Shown here: piece by piece, positions 8,321 through 16,700 of the stretch
How the letters are laid out: every line of letters starts with the position of its first letter
Numbering within the stretch: position 1 is the stretch's first letter
Made by a program: the position numbers and the translations under genes
Assembly (NCBI GenBank): GCA_007695175.1
Contig: REEH01000128.1
Coordinates: 1 to 64,000 of the forward strand
Reading direction: 5' to 3'
Source of the DNA: Spirochaetaceae bacterium
GTDB lineage: Bacteria; Spirochaetota; Spirochaetia; DSM-27196; Alkalispirochaetaceae
Length of the DNA stretch: 64,000 bases
The notes under the pieces: model-generated
The model's input: the letters and a program-made list of their open reading frames with translations, nothing else
What the model was told of the DNA's origin: nothing
Databases searched by the model: none

Positions 8321-9304
8321 ATGCGCATTCTCTTCGCGGGGACGCCGGAGATAGCCCTGCCCTCCCTTCAGGCCCTGCGGGTGGCTCCCCCGCCTCCCGA
8401 TGCTGCCGCCGGCGCCGAGTACGCCCGGCCGGAGGTGGTGGCCGTGCTCACCGCACCGGACGCGCCGGCGGGACGGGGGCGTGAGATTCTGCCTCCACCG
8501 GTAAAGGTGCAGGCCGAGGCGTGGGGCCTGCCCGTCCTGCAGCCGGCGCGGCTGGATGGTGGTGCCCGGAGGGCGGTGGCGGAGTTCCGTCCCGACCTGC
8601 TGGTGGTGGTCGCCTACGGGAAGATATTCGGCCCCCGATTCCTCGAGCTCTTTCCCCGGGGAGGGGTTAATGTACACCCCTCGCTTCTGCCCCGCCACCG
8701 CGGACCGAGTCCGATCCCGGCGGCGATTCTCGCGGGCGATGGACGCACCGGTGTGACGGTGCAGCGGCTTGCGCTTGAGATGGATGCCGGGGATATTCTC
8801 GCGCAACGGGAGATACCCCTGCCGTCCGGCATCACCGCCCGGGAACTGGAAGAGAAACTGGGGCGGATCGGTGCGGAAATCCTGGTGGATACGGTGAATC
8901 GCATCGCGATGGGACAGGAGAAGGCCGTGCCGCAGGATCCGCGGCTTGCCACCTGGTGCCACCTGATCGGCAAGGAGGAGGGAACCCTCGCGTGGGATGA
9001 GGATGCGGCCCGAATCGAACGGATGATCCGCGCCTATACACCCTGGCCCGGAGTGCGATGTTCCTGGAACGGCAAGACACTGCAGCTTCTCGAGGCGAGC
9101 GTTCCGGCGGGACCGGAGGATCGTCCGGACGTCACCCCCGGCACCGTTCTCGGTGTAGACAACAAGGCGGGAATTCTGGTACAAACCGTCAACGGTGTGC
9201 TGGCGGTGAGGCGACTTAAACTGCACGCCCGGAAGGAAATGGACTTCCGGGCCTTTTTGAACGGCAACTCTTCCATCATCGGTAGCGTTTTGGAACAGGC
9301 ATAA
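8321..9304 (+). CDS. fmt: methionyl-tRNA formyltransferase
   Basis: Formylates initiator Met-tRNA using 10-formyl-tetrahydrofolate. 327 residues: Rossmann-like catalytic N-terminal half with FAGTPEIALPSLQAL at the start, the catalytic NVHPSLLPRHRGPSP (His-Pro-Ser-Leu-Leu-Pro) and DAGDIL, then the C-terminal tRNA-binding OB-type domain (YTPWPGVRCSW). An Ala/Pro/Asp-rich insertion at about 25-45 (PPPPDAAAG) lengthens the first loop. Partners are the deformylase upstream and folP at the start of the window, which supplies the folate. Confidence 0.95.
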   Translation: MRILFAGTPEIALPSLQALRVAPPPPDAAAGAEYARPEVVAVLTAPDAPAGRGREILPPPVKVQAEAWGLPVLQPARLDGGARRAVAEFRPDLLVVVAYGKIFGPRFLELFPRGGVNVHPSLLPRHRGPSPIPAAILAGDGRTGVTVQRLALEMDAGDILAQREIPLPSGITARELEEKLGRIGAEILVDTVNRIAMGQEKAVPQDPRLATWCHLIGKEEGTLAWDEDAARIERMIRAYTPWPGVRCSWNGKTLQLLEASVPAGPEDRPDVTPGTVLGVDNKAGILVQTVNGVLAVRRLKLHARKEMDFRAFLNGNSSIIGSVLEQA

Positions 9305-9308
9305 ATAA

Positions 9309-10343
9309 ATGAAAATGATTTCCTTTCTCAGAAAAAAGAAGGATCGTGGCGAGCTTCCGCCGGAGCGGAGGCTTTTTCGTGTAACGGTCTGGTCCTTTGT
9401 GGGTATGTTCGCGATTCTGCTTCTCTCATCGCTGACCGCCTTTCTTCTGGTACTGCGGGGGCCCGAGGAGACGATGGTCCCCGATGTGGCGGGGGACGAA
9501 CTGGTGGAAGCTCTGGTTTCTCTCCAGGAACGGGGGCTCTTTCCGCACGTTCAGCTGCGCTATTTCTCCGATCCTGCCCTCAAGGGCCGGGTCGTGACGC
9601 AGAACCCCGCCCCCGGGTCGGTGGTGAGGGTAGGGCGTCGCGTCAACCTCATGATAAGCCAGGGAGCGATAATCGAGGAGGTCGCGGACTACCGCGGGAT
9701 GATGCTCAGCGACGTTCAGGCGGAGATACAGGAGCTGGGATCGGGCAGCACCCGGGTGCTCTCGATCGGAAACGTGAGCAATGTCTTTGACGAGAGCCAA
9801 CCGGGAACGGTCATCGCCCAGCATCCGGAAGCGGGGACGCAGCTGTCCGGTTCCACCACACTGGACCTGGTGGTAAGCCGCGGTCCCGATGTGGACACCT
9901 TTTCCCTGCCCACGTACCTGGGCCTTGAGTGGAACGATGCGCTGCAGGTGCTGGCTCGTGACAAGGTCCCCTTCGTCTTCAAGCTGGAGGACGACCCGAC
10001 ATCGGGCCGGTCCGGAGTGGTCGTGGGGCAGGACCCGGAACCGGGGGTGGAAATAGATACGAGTACGCCCGTGACGGTAGTCATCCGGGATGATCGCGAC
10101 GTACCGTCCGGTTACGAGTTCGGGATTTTTGACCGCCGCCTGCCCGACTACGCCGTCACGGTGGAGCTAACGGCTGTTGCGGTGGGCCCCGAGGGTGAGA
10201 CGACGACGCTCTTCGCCATGGATCATCCCGGGGGGCGCCTGGCTTTCCCCTACGAGCTGCAGTATGGATCGGTCATCATCCTGTACCGTTTTGATACCGA
10301 AGTAATCAGGTTCCCGATAATGGAACCGGTCCACGTGGATTAG
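9309..10343 (+). CDS. membrane-anchored PASTA-domain protein (no kinase domain)
   Basis: 344 residues. A charged N-terminus (KKKDRGELPPERR) precedes one membrane helix at about 30-50, then about three PASTA repeats: DEL..ALVSLQERGLF..NPAPGSVV, then SDVQAEIQEL..HPEAGTQL, then NDALQVLARDKVPF..DPEPGVEI. Each ends with VxVVVS-type strands. PASTA domains bind peptidoglycan fragments or beta-lactams in PknB kinases and PBP2x, but there is no kinase or transpeptidase here. A C-terminal beta-rich tail (about 265-344) has no recognised domain. A periplasmic wall-sensing or scaffold role is inferred. It sits between fmt and ileS with 4- and 9-base gaps. Confidence 0.85.
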   Translation: MKMISFLRKKKDRGELPPERRLFRVTVWSFVGMFAILLLSSLTAFLLVLRGPEETMVPDVAGDELVEALVSLQERGLFPHVQLRYFSDPALKGRVVTQNPAPGSVVRVGRRVNLMISQGAIIEEVADYRGMMLSDVQAEIQELGSGSTRVLSIGNVSNVFDESQPGTVIAQHPEAGTQLSGSTTLDLVVSRGPDVDTFSLPTYLGLEWNDALQVLARDKVPFVFKLEDDPTSGRSGVVVGQDPEPGVEIDTSTPVTVVIRDDRDVPSGYEFGIFDRRLPDYAVTVELTAVAVGPEGETTTLFAMDHPGGRLAFPYELQYGSVIILYRFDTEVIRFPIMEPVHVD

Positions 10344-10352
10344 GAGGAGAGA

Positions 10353-13300
10353 GTGTACGAACCGGTTGATCCCAAAGCCAGCTTTCCCGGGATGGAAGAG
10401 GAGATTCTCGCATTCTGGGAGGAAAACCGGATATTCGAGCAGTCGATCGAGCAGCGCAAGGGTGCGAGTCAGTTCGTCTTCTACGATGGCCCGCCATTTG
10501 CGACGGGACTGCCCCATTTCGGACACTTCGTTCCCGGTACAATCAAGGATATCATTCCCCGCTACCAGACGATGCTGGGCAAACACGTGGAACGGCGTTT
10601 CGGGTGGGATTGTCACGGCCTGCCGGTGGAATACGAAATGGAGAAGGAACTGGGCATTTCCGGCGCAGGCCAGATCCAGGAGTACGGCGTCGCGAAGTTC
10701 AACGAGGCTTGTCGCGGTATTGTGCTTCGGTATACGTCGGAATGGCGCCGGATCGTGACCAGGATGGGCCGCTGGGTTGATTTTGACCATGACTACAAAA
10801 CGATGGACCCCGATTATATGGAAACGATCTGGTGGGTCTTCAAACGGTTATGGGAAAAGGGTCTGATCTACGAGGGCCATTATATCCTGCCCTACAGCCC
10901 CGCCCTGGCAACGCCTCTTTCCAATTTCGAGGTTAATCTCGGAGGTTACCACGAGGTGGATGATCCGGCGATCACCGTCCGTTTTGAGCTGGAGGATCAG
11001 CCCGGTGTCTACATTCTCGCCTGGACGACGACTCCCTGGACACTGCCGAGCAACCTGGCCCTGGCGGTGGGAGAATCGATCCCGTACGTGCGTGTCCGGG
11101 ACGGCGGGGATACCTATATCCTGGCTGAATCCAGACTCCCGGCGTACTATCGGGAGGATGACCGGTACGAGATAGAGGAGCACCTGTCGGGGCGGGATCT
11201 CGCGGGATTGCGATACAAGCCCCTTTTCCCCTACTTCCAGGAACTGGGAGAACAGGGCGCATTCACGGTTCACACCGGCGATTTCGTAACGACCGAGGAC
11301 GGAACGGGGATCGTCCATATCGCGCCGGGCTTCGGCGAGGACGATTATAACCTCCTCAAGGACTCGGGTTTGCCCGTCGTTGTTCCTATCGATCCGGAGG
11401 CGCGTTTCACCGCGGAAGTCCCTGACTTTCAGGGAATGCAGGTCAAGGAGGCGGACAAGCATATCATCCGCCACCTGAAGGAGGCGGGCAAGCTGGTGAA
11501 ACGGGACACCTATCGCCACTCCTATCCCTTCTGCTACCGCACCCGGCAACCGCTTATTTATCGCGCCGTGAGCTCCTGGTTTGTGGACATCGGGAAGGTC
11601 AAGGAGAATATGCTCCGGGCCAACAGCAAGGTACACTGGGTACCCGGTCACCTGCGGGACGGACGTTTCGGCAAGTGGCTCGAGGGAGCCCGGGACTGGG
11701 CGATCAGCCGCAACCGATACTGGGGAAATCCCATACCGGTGTGGCGATGCGACGGGAGCGATCATGTAGAGGTAATCGGCTCCCGGGAGGAACTGCGGGA
11801 AAAGAGCGGCGTAGCCCTGGATGATCTGCACAAGCACTACGTGGACGAGATAACGTGGCCCAGTCCCGATGGAATGGGTACGATGCGACGCGTACCGGAA
11901 GTTCTGGACTGCTGGTTTGAATCGGGAGCAATGCCCTACGCGCAGAATCACTATCCCTTTGAAAACAAGGAATTCTTCGAGGCAAACTTTCCGGCTGATT
12001 TCATCTGCGAGGGGCTGGACCAGACGCGTGGATGGTTCTACACGCTCACTGTACTCGCGGCGGCGCTCTTTGATTCCCCCGCTTTTGAGAACTGCGTGAC
12101 CAACGGCCTCGTACTTGCTCCGGACGGTAAGAAAATGTCCAAAAGCGACCGGAACTACACGGACCCGCAGGAGGTTATCGACCGCTTTGGCGCGGATGCG
12201 CTGCGTCTCTTCCTGATGCATTCCGCCGTGGTGCGGGCGGAGGACCTGAAGTACACCGATGAGGGAGTCCGGGAAGTACTGAAAACCGTTATCATTCCCT
12301 ACTGGAACGCGTACAGCTTCTTCGTCACCTACGCGAACATCGATGGAATGACACCGTCCGGTCCGCCGGAGTCACCGGAGAACCCCCTGGACCGGTGGGT
12401 GCTCTCGGAGGCGGAGAAGCTGGTGGAAACGGTGCGGGCCCAGCTTGATGATTACGAGCTGCAGAAAGCGATTGATCCGATTGTGGCATTCATCGATTCA
12501 CTCAACAACTGGTATATCCGCCGTTCCCGTCGGCGCTTCTGGAAGAGCGAGAATGACGCGGACAAGGAACAGGCCTACGGCACCCTGTACAGCGTTCTGC
12601 GCACCCTTACGCTCGTGGCGGCCCCCATCATTCCTTTTATTACCGAGGCGATATATCGCAACATCCGGACTCCGGAGGATCCCCTTTCCGTGCATCTTTG
12701 CGATTACCCCCGGCCTGACGCGGCGCGGCGCGATCCGGAACTGGAACGGAAGATGGCGGTGACGCGACAGGCGGTGAGCCTGGGCCGTGCGATTCGCACG
12801 ATGCATAACCTCAAGATCCGACAGCCCCTGGCGGCCCTCCATCTTGTGACCCGTGATACCGGCGCCCGCCGGGTACTGCGGGAGATGGAGGACATAATCC
12901 GGGACGAGCTTAATGTGAAGGAAGTTGTCTTCCGGGAAAACGAGGAAGACCTGGTGGAATACAGTGCCAAGGCGAATTTCCGCGAACTTGGTCCTCGCCT
13001 GGGCAACCGTATGCGTGATGCCGCCCGGGTAATCGAGCAATTGAGTCCCCGGGAGATACAGCAGCTCCTGGATGGGGGCGCCCTCAGCATCGATCTCGCG
13101 GGAGAAACGGTGGAGATCACGAACGAAAGCGTTCTTGTGCAGCGGCGGGAAAAGGAAAACCTCAAGGTTCTGAACGAGGGATCGCTCACGGTGGCCCTGG
13201 ATCCGGAAGTCACGGAGGAGCTGCGACGGGAAGGGCTCGTAAGGGACCTGATCAGAGCGGTCCAGAATCTCCGCAAGGATCAGGGGCTGGAGGTGACGGA

Positions 13301-13475
13301 CCGCATCGTTCTCTCGATTGAGGCGGACGAGGAGCTGGCGGCGGCGGTCAACTCCTTTGAGGATTATCTCACCGGGGAGACCCTTGTGCAGGAACTGAAA
13401 TGGTCCGTCGACGGTGATGCTACGGAGATTGCTGTTGGCGATGCCACCGGCAGGATTGCCCTCACGCGCGCGTGA
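10353..13475 (+). CDS. ileS: isoleucyl-tRNA synthetase, long eukaryal-like (type 2) form
   Basis: Charges tRNA-Ile with isoleucine. 1040 residues. The class I signature is PPFATGLPHFGHF (HFGH variant of HIGH, about 48-59), and KMSKS is at about 594-598 followed by DRNY. The CP1 editing region contains TTPWTLPSNLAL. The N-terminus (FPGMEEEILAFWEENRIFEQS), the total length and the absence of a C-terminal CxxC zinc module match the type 2 IleRS group found in eukaryotes and some bacteria. That group includes the mupirocin-resistant enzymes. GTG start behind TAGGAGGAGAGA. The last 35 bases overlap the next ORF. Confidence 0.95.
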   Translation: MYEPVDPKASFPGMEEEILAFWEENRIFEQSIEQRKGASQFVFYDGPPFATGLPHFGHFVPGTIKDIIPRYQTMLGKHVERRFGWDCHGLPVEYEMEKELGISGAGQIQEYGVAKFNEACRGIVLRYTSEWRRIVTRMGRWVDFDHDYKTMDPDYMETIWWVFKRLWEKGLIYEGHYILPYSPALATPLSNFEVNLGGYHEVDDPAITVRFELEDQPGVYILAWTTTPWTLPSNLALAVGESIPYVRVRDGGDTYILAESRLPAYYREDDRYEIEEHLSGRDLAGLRYKPLFPYFQELGEQGAFTVHTGDFVTTEDGTGIVHIAPGFGEDDYNLLKDSGLPVVVPIDPEARFTAEVPDFQGMQVKEADKHIIRHLKEAGKLVKRDTYRHSYPFCYRTRQPLIYRAVSSWFVDIGKVKENMLRANSKVHWVPGHLRDGRFGKWLEGARDWAISRNRYWGNPIPVWRCDGSDHVEVIGSREELREKSGVALDDLHKHYVDEITWPSPDGMGTMRRVPEVLDCWFESGAMPYAQNHYPFENKEFFEANFPADFICEGLDQTRGWFYTLTVLAAALFDSPAFENCVTNGLVLAPDGKKMSKSDRNYTDPQEVIDRFGADALRLFLMHSAVVRAEDLKYTDEGVREVLKTVIIPYWNAYSFFVTYANIDGMTPSGPPESPENPLDRWVLSEAEKLVETVRAQLDDYELQKAIDPIVAFIDSLNNWYIRRSRRRFWKSENDADKEQAYGTLYSVLRTLTLVAAPIIPFITEAIYRNIRTPEDPLSVHLCDYPRPDAARRDPELERKMAVTRQAVSLGRAIRTMHNLKIRQPLAALHLVTRDTGARRVLREMEDIIRDELNVKEVVFRENEEDLVEYSAKANFRELGPRLGNRMRDAARVIEQLSPREIQQLLDGGALSIDLAGETVEITNESVLVQRREKENLKVLNEGSLTVALDPEVTEELRREGLVRDLIRAVQNLRKDQGLEVTDRIVLSIEADEELAAAVNSFEDYLTGETLVQELKWSVDGDATEIAVGDATGRIALTRA

Positions 13476-14469
13476 GTTTTCGCACCCGGCGCCCCTTCTC
13501 CCGGCGCAGGATGCTAGGGGGCCGCGTGCAGGGGCTCCGGGACTATCCCACCGCCGGCCCCGTATCCGCAACGGCGCCTTCTTCCTCACCTTCCTGCCGG
13601 CCCTTCTCCTGAGCTGTGTTTCCGTCCCCGTCGAAGACCCCCGGTTGCCCTCCGATGTGATGGAGCCCGCGACGCGGGCATTCATACTGGAAATACAGGC
13701 GGGCACGGAGGGGTTTGACCTGCAGGATCATCCGGAGTTTCTTTTTCTGCTTGATATCGATCGGAGTCCCGGGCTGGTGAGGGAACTGGAGCTGCGGGGC
13801 ATCCTCGACAACCGGGTAGCGCGCCGGGCGGATCGGGCGCTGGGCGCGGCCTTCCAGGGCGAGCCGATGCGCATATGGGTCAGCGGCCGGTATCCACGAT
13901 TCTGGACGGCAGCTGCTCTCTCCTCCCGGGGATGGCGCCGTCGTGATCCCGGGGTCTGGTACGACGGGGAGGGTACGGAGGTCACAATATATCGTGGCGG
14001 GCTTCTTCGTATCGAAACGTCCACGTACACGAGCATCAGACATGGAGGGGACGGCGCCGGGCAGGACGATCGCCCAGCTGTTATCGATGTTCTGAAGCGG
14101 GCCTCCGACGATGCGGCGGTTCTCTTTTTTGCGGCGAACCCTCCTCTGGAGAGAGTTACCGGCGGCGTTGATCTGGGGATGCTCAAACCGCGGGACATCC
14201 TTATCCAGGTTGATTCCCGGGATGATCTGGATCTGGCTATGCGTTTTATGGCGGAAAGGGAAGCGCGGGTCATTCTCGTGACGCTCCGTCTGCTTTCTCC
14301 ACGGGTGCTTGAGGCTTTTCGTCTCGTGCCGGGTGATCGTTACGCGCTCACGCGCGAGGACAGCACGGTGCGCCTGACCGGTGCCGGCGTCACCGCCGGG
14401 ACCTGGAAGGTTCTGGCGGATGCTATCGTTCCCGGGGAGAATAAGGGGAAGGGGGAGGATGAACGGTGA
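13441..14469 (+). CDS. putative lipoprotein of unknown function (start uncertain)
   Basis: About 342 residues from ATG 13441 (TTG 13456 is the alternative), both inside the 3' end of ileS. A hydrophobic stretch ending in LLLSC (Cys codon near 13615) looks like a lipobox, but either start leaves an unusually long basic N-region of about 40 residues. An in-frame ATC at 13564 would give an ideal signal peptide, though without a visible Shine-Dalgarno. The mature part is mixed alpha/beta, with segments such as AFQGEPMRIWVSGRYPRFW. I do not recognise the family. The 3' end overlaps hisH by 4 bases, so it is expressed with the his genes. Confidence 0.7.
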   Translation: MPPAGLPSRAREFSHPAPLLPAQDARGPRAGAPGLSHRRPRIRNGAFFLTFLPALLLSCVSVPVEDPRLPSDVMEPATRAFILEIQAGTEGFDLQDHPEFLFLLDIDRSPGLVRELELRGILDNRVARRADRALGAAFQGEPMRIWVSGRYPRFWTAAALSSRGWRRRDPGVWYDGEGTEVTIYRGGLLRIETSTYTSIRHGGDGAGQDDRPAVIDVLKRASDDAAVLFFAANPPLERVTGGVDLGMLKPRDILIQVDSRDDLDLAMRFMAEREARVILVTLRLLSPRVLEAFRLVPGDRYALTREDSTVRLTGAGVTAGTWKVLADAIVPGENKGKGEDER

Positions 14470-15077
14470 CGGTTGCAATCGTTGATTATGACGCGGGAAA
14501 TCTGCGCAGCGTTGAAACGGCCCTGGCCAGGCTCCAGGTGGATTATCGTGTCGTGCGGCGCGGTGAGGAACTGAGGGAAGCGGATCGGCTCGTCCTTCCC
14601 GGTGTGGGCGATGCGGGAAGCGCCATGGCGACGCTCCGCGAGAGCGGTCTCGCCGATGCGATTATGCACTTCTTTGCAACGGGGCGACCCATCCTGGGAA
14701 TTTGCCTCGGCTCACAGATTGTTCTCGACCGATCCGAAGAGAGCGATGCCCGGTGTCTCGGCCTGATACCGGGGAGTGTCGTGGCGCTGCCCCGGGATGC
14801 GGGGTACAAGATTCCCCACATGGGATGGAATACGATCGAACCCCTGGTGGACCATCCCCTTTTTCGCGGAATAGAAGAGGACAGTTCCTTTTACTTTGTT
14901 CACTCCTACGTCCCGAAGCCGGAACAAGGGGAATCGATCCTGGCGGAGTGCGAGTACGGTGTTCGCTTCGCCGCCGTGGTCGGCCGGGAAAACCTGGTGG
15001 CTGCCCAGTTTCATCCGGAGAAAAGCGGTGTCGCGGGACTCCGGATGCTGGACAACTTTCTGCAGTGGATGCCCTGA
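14466..15077 (+). CDS. hisH: imidazole glycerol phosphate synthase, glutamine amidotransferase subunit
   Basis: Hydrolyses glutamine and passes ammonia to HisF in histidine biosynthesis. 203 residues. The class I amidotransferase triad is visible: nucleophile C80 in GICLGSQ, and His/Glu in QFHPEKSG. The position usually occupied by Met after GICLG is Ser. YDAGNLRSV and VLPGVGDAGSAM are family motifs. GTG start overlapping the upstream lipoprotein stop. hisF follows after 21 bases. Confidence 0.95.
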   Translation: MTVAIVDYDAGNLRSVETALARLQVDYRVVRRGEELREADRLVLPGVGDAGSAMATLRESGLADAIMHFFATGRPILGICLGSQIVLDRSEESDARCLGLIPGSVVALPRDAGYKIPHMGWNTIEPLVDHPLFRGIEEDSSFYFVHSYVPKPEQGESILAECEYGVRFAAVVGRENLVAAQFHPEKSGVAGLRMLDNFLQWMP

Positions 15078-15098
15078 TCCGGGGCCGGGAGGAACGGG

Positions 15099-15872
15099 AT
15101 GTTTCAGAAACGCATCGTGGTGTGCCTTGACGTGCGGGACGGAAAGGTCACCAAGGGAATCAAGTTCAGGGGAAACGTGGACATCGGGGATCCGGTGGAG
15201 CTGGCGCGGCGCTATTATGAGACGGGAGCGGACGAACTCGTATTCTACGATATAACCGCCAGCGCGGAAAAACGGGGGATCATGCTCGATGTCGTCCGGT
15301 CCGTGGCGGCTGAGATTTTTATCCCCTTCTCCGTGGGCGGCGGTATCGCCACGGTGGAGGATATGCGGGCGGTCCTGCTGGCGGGAGCGGAAAAAGTAAG
15401 CGTCAACAGCCAGGCTGTGGGGAATCCGGGCATAATAGGGGAGGGTGCGGCCCGCTTTGGCCGGCAGTGCATCGTTCTCGGCATGGACGCTCTTGCGGAC
15501 GGGACGATGCCCTCGGGATACCGGGTGGTCATTAATGGAGGCCGGACGCCTACGGATCTGGATGCGCTGCAGTGGGCAAAGGAAGCGGTTGATCGGGGCG
15601 CGGGAGAGATCGTTCTGAACAGCATTGATGCCGACGGCACACGGGATGGATACGAGTGTCGCCTCACCCGAATGGTGTCGGAGGCCGTTTCCGTTCCGGT
15701 TGTCGCTTCCGGCGGAGCGGGAGAACCGCGGCACCTGCGGGAGGTATTCCAGACGGGACGAGCCGATGCGGCGCTCGTCGCCAGTATGGTTCATTACGGA
15801 ACGCATACGGTGCCGGAAATCAAGGAGTATCTCCACGGAGAGGGTATACCGGTCCGTTTGCGGTACAACTGA
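15099..15872 (+). CDS. hisF: imidazole glycerol phosphate synthase, cyclase subunit
   Basis: Combines ammonia from HisH with PRFAR to give imidazole glycerol phosphate and AICAR. 257 residues, (beta/alpha)8 barrel. D11 (CLDVRDGKV) and the second catalytic Asp in LGMDALADG are present; phosphate-binding loops are [10 protein letters not shown] and [14 protein letters not shown] start with GGAGG upstream. hisA, usually next to hisF, is not in the window, so the pathway genes are split. Confidence 0.95.
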   Translation: MFQKRIVVCLDVRDGKVTKGIKFRGNVDIGDPVELARRYYETGADELVFYDITASAEKRGIMLDVVRSVAAEIFIPFSVGGGIATVEDMRAVLLAGAEKVSVNSQAVGNPGIIGEGAARFGRQCIVLGMDALADGTMPSGYRVVINGGRTPTDLDALQWAKEAVDRGAGEIVLNSIDADGTRDGYECRLTRMVSEAVSVPVVASGGAGEPRHLREVFQTGRADAALVASMVHYGTHTVPEIKEYLHGEGIPVRLRYN

Positions 15873-15887
15873 AATACCGCAATCCCC

Positions 15888-15916
15888 TTGTCCGGGGGTC
15901 GGTTCGTCGGTATATT
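15888..15916 (+). promoter_or_regulatory. promoter for fmdB, adjacent to its start codon
   Basis: TTGTCC (15888-15893), 17-base spacer, TATATT (15911-15916). The start codon lies only 8 bases further on (15925), so the transcript should have no or almost no leader. Confidence 0.6.
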
Positions 15917-15924
15917 TCCGTATC

Positions 15925-16293
15925 ATGCCAACATACGATTATCAGTGTGGCCGGTGCGAGCACACTTTTGAGGCTTTTCAGGGGATGCGGGACGATCCGC
16001 TCCGGGACTGTCCCGCCTGCGGGGAGCCGGAACTGCGGCGTCTCATAACCGGTGGAGCGGGAGTGATTTTCAAGGGAAACGGGTTCTACGTCACCGACAG
16101 CCGGAAGGGAACGTCCGCTTCGGGATCCACCGGTAACGGTCGGGAGAGCTCCGCCACCAGGGAAACGGCTGGAAGCGGCTCTTCCGGGGAGAGCAAGACG
16201 CCGGAGAGTACCTCCACGTCCAGCACCGCCTCCGGTTCCACCGATAGCGGCGGCAGCGGGAAGAAGGACGGCACAACCCGGAAAAGCGCCTGA
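15925..16293 (+). CDS. FmdB-family zinc-ribbon protein with Ser/Gly-rich tail
   Basis: 122 residues. The N-terminal half is a FmdB/CxxC_CXXC_SSSS zinc ribbon: MPTYDYQCGRC at the start and CPACGEPELRRLITG near 30-45, then GVIFKGNGFYVTDSR. The C-terminal about 65 residues are a low-complexity Ser/Gly/Thr tail ending in lysines, probably disordered. Family proteins are small putative regulators or RNA/protein-binding factors; the specific role is unknown. The start is fixed by the family N-terminus. Confidence 0.88.
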   Translation: MPTYDYQCGRCEHTFEAFQGMRDDPLRDCPACGEPELRRLITGGAGVIFKGNGFYVTDSRKGTSASGSTGNGRESSATRETAGSGSSGESKTPESTSTSSTASGSTDSGGSGKKDGTTRKSA

Positions 16294-16317
16294 CGAGTAT
16301 TTGTTTATATCTATATA

Positions 16318-16346
16318 TTGATAATTCCTACCGATACTGCTATCTT
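16318..16346 (+). promoter_or_regulatory. promoter for arsR-aroB operon
   Basis: TTGATA (16318-16323), exactly 17 bases, TATCTT (16341-16346). The ATG of the ArsR gene is at 16353, six bases after the -10, so a leaderless transcript is predicted. The AT-rich stretch 16300-16325 contains an imperfect dyad around the -35 that could be an ArsR-type operator. Confidence 0.6.
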
Positions 16347-16352
16347 TAGGTC

Positions 16353-16700
16353 ATGGAACGACCTGCGATGGATCGTATCAACGACACATGCTGTTCCGAG
16401 GACAAAGTTGATGAGTGCGCTCAGAAGCTGAAAGTCTGTGGGCACCCCATGCGGCTGCGTCTGCTGTGCCGGATAGCCCAGGGAGAGCATCCCTGCGTTT
16501 CCGATCTCTGGAGCTGCCTCGATCAACCCCAGCCCGTCATTTCGCAGCATCTGGCGGTGCTCAAGCAAAAGGGAATCGTGCAGAGTGAGGTCCGCGGCAA
16601 TCGCCGCGTGTACCGTATCGTGGATCCCTTTATCCGGCAGATCCTGCATTCTCTTCAGGAGACCGAGGAAGAGAAAGCGGAGCCGGTCTCCTCCCGGTGA
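16353..16700 (+). CDS. ArsR-family winged-helix transcriptional regulator
   Basis: 115 residues. A winged helix-turn-helix spans about 25-100: LKVCGHPMRLRLLCRIAQGE, then the recognition region PQPVISQHLAVLKQKGIV and the wing RGNRRVYRI. An N-terminal Cys pair (DTCC, about 12-13) and other Cys in helices 1-3 (ECAQ, KVCG, LLCR, HPCV, WSCL) could bind metal or sense thiols. The classic ELCVCDL arsenic site is HPCVSDL here, so the inducer is unclear. ATG 16368 is an alternative start. Its stop overlaps the aroB GTG, an unusual partner for an ArsR protein. Confidence 0.9.
   Translation: MERPAMDRINDTCCSEDKVDECAQKLKVCGHPMRLRLLCRIAQGEHPCVSDLWSCLDQPQPVISQHLAVLKQKGIVQSEVRGNRRVYRIVDPFIRQILHSLQETEEEKAEPVSSR

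Noticed and set aside
7736-9226. 496-codon minus-strand open frame
   Set aside because: Antisense to priA end, def and fmt, which have complete motifs.
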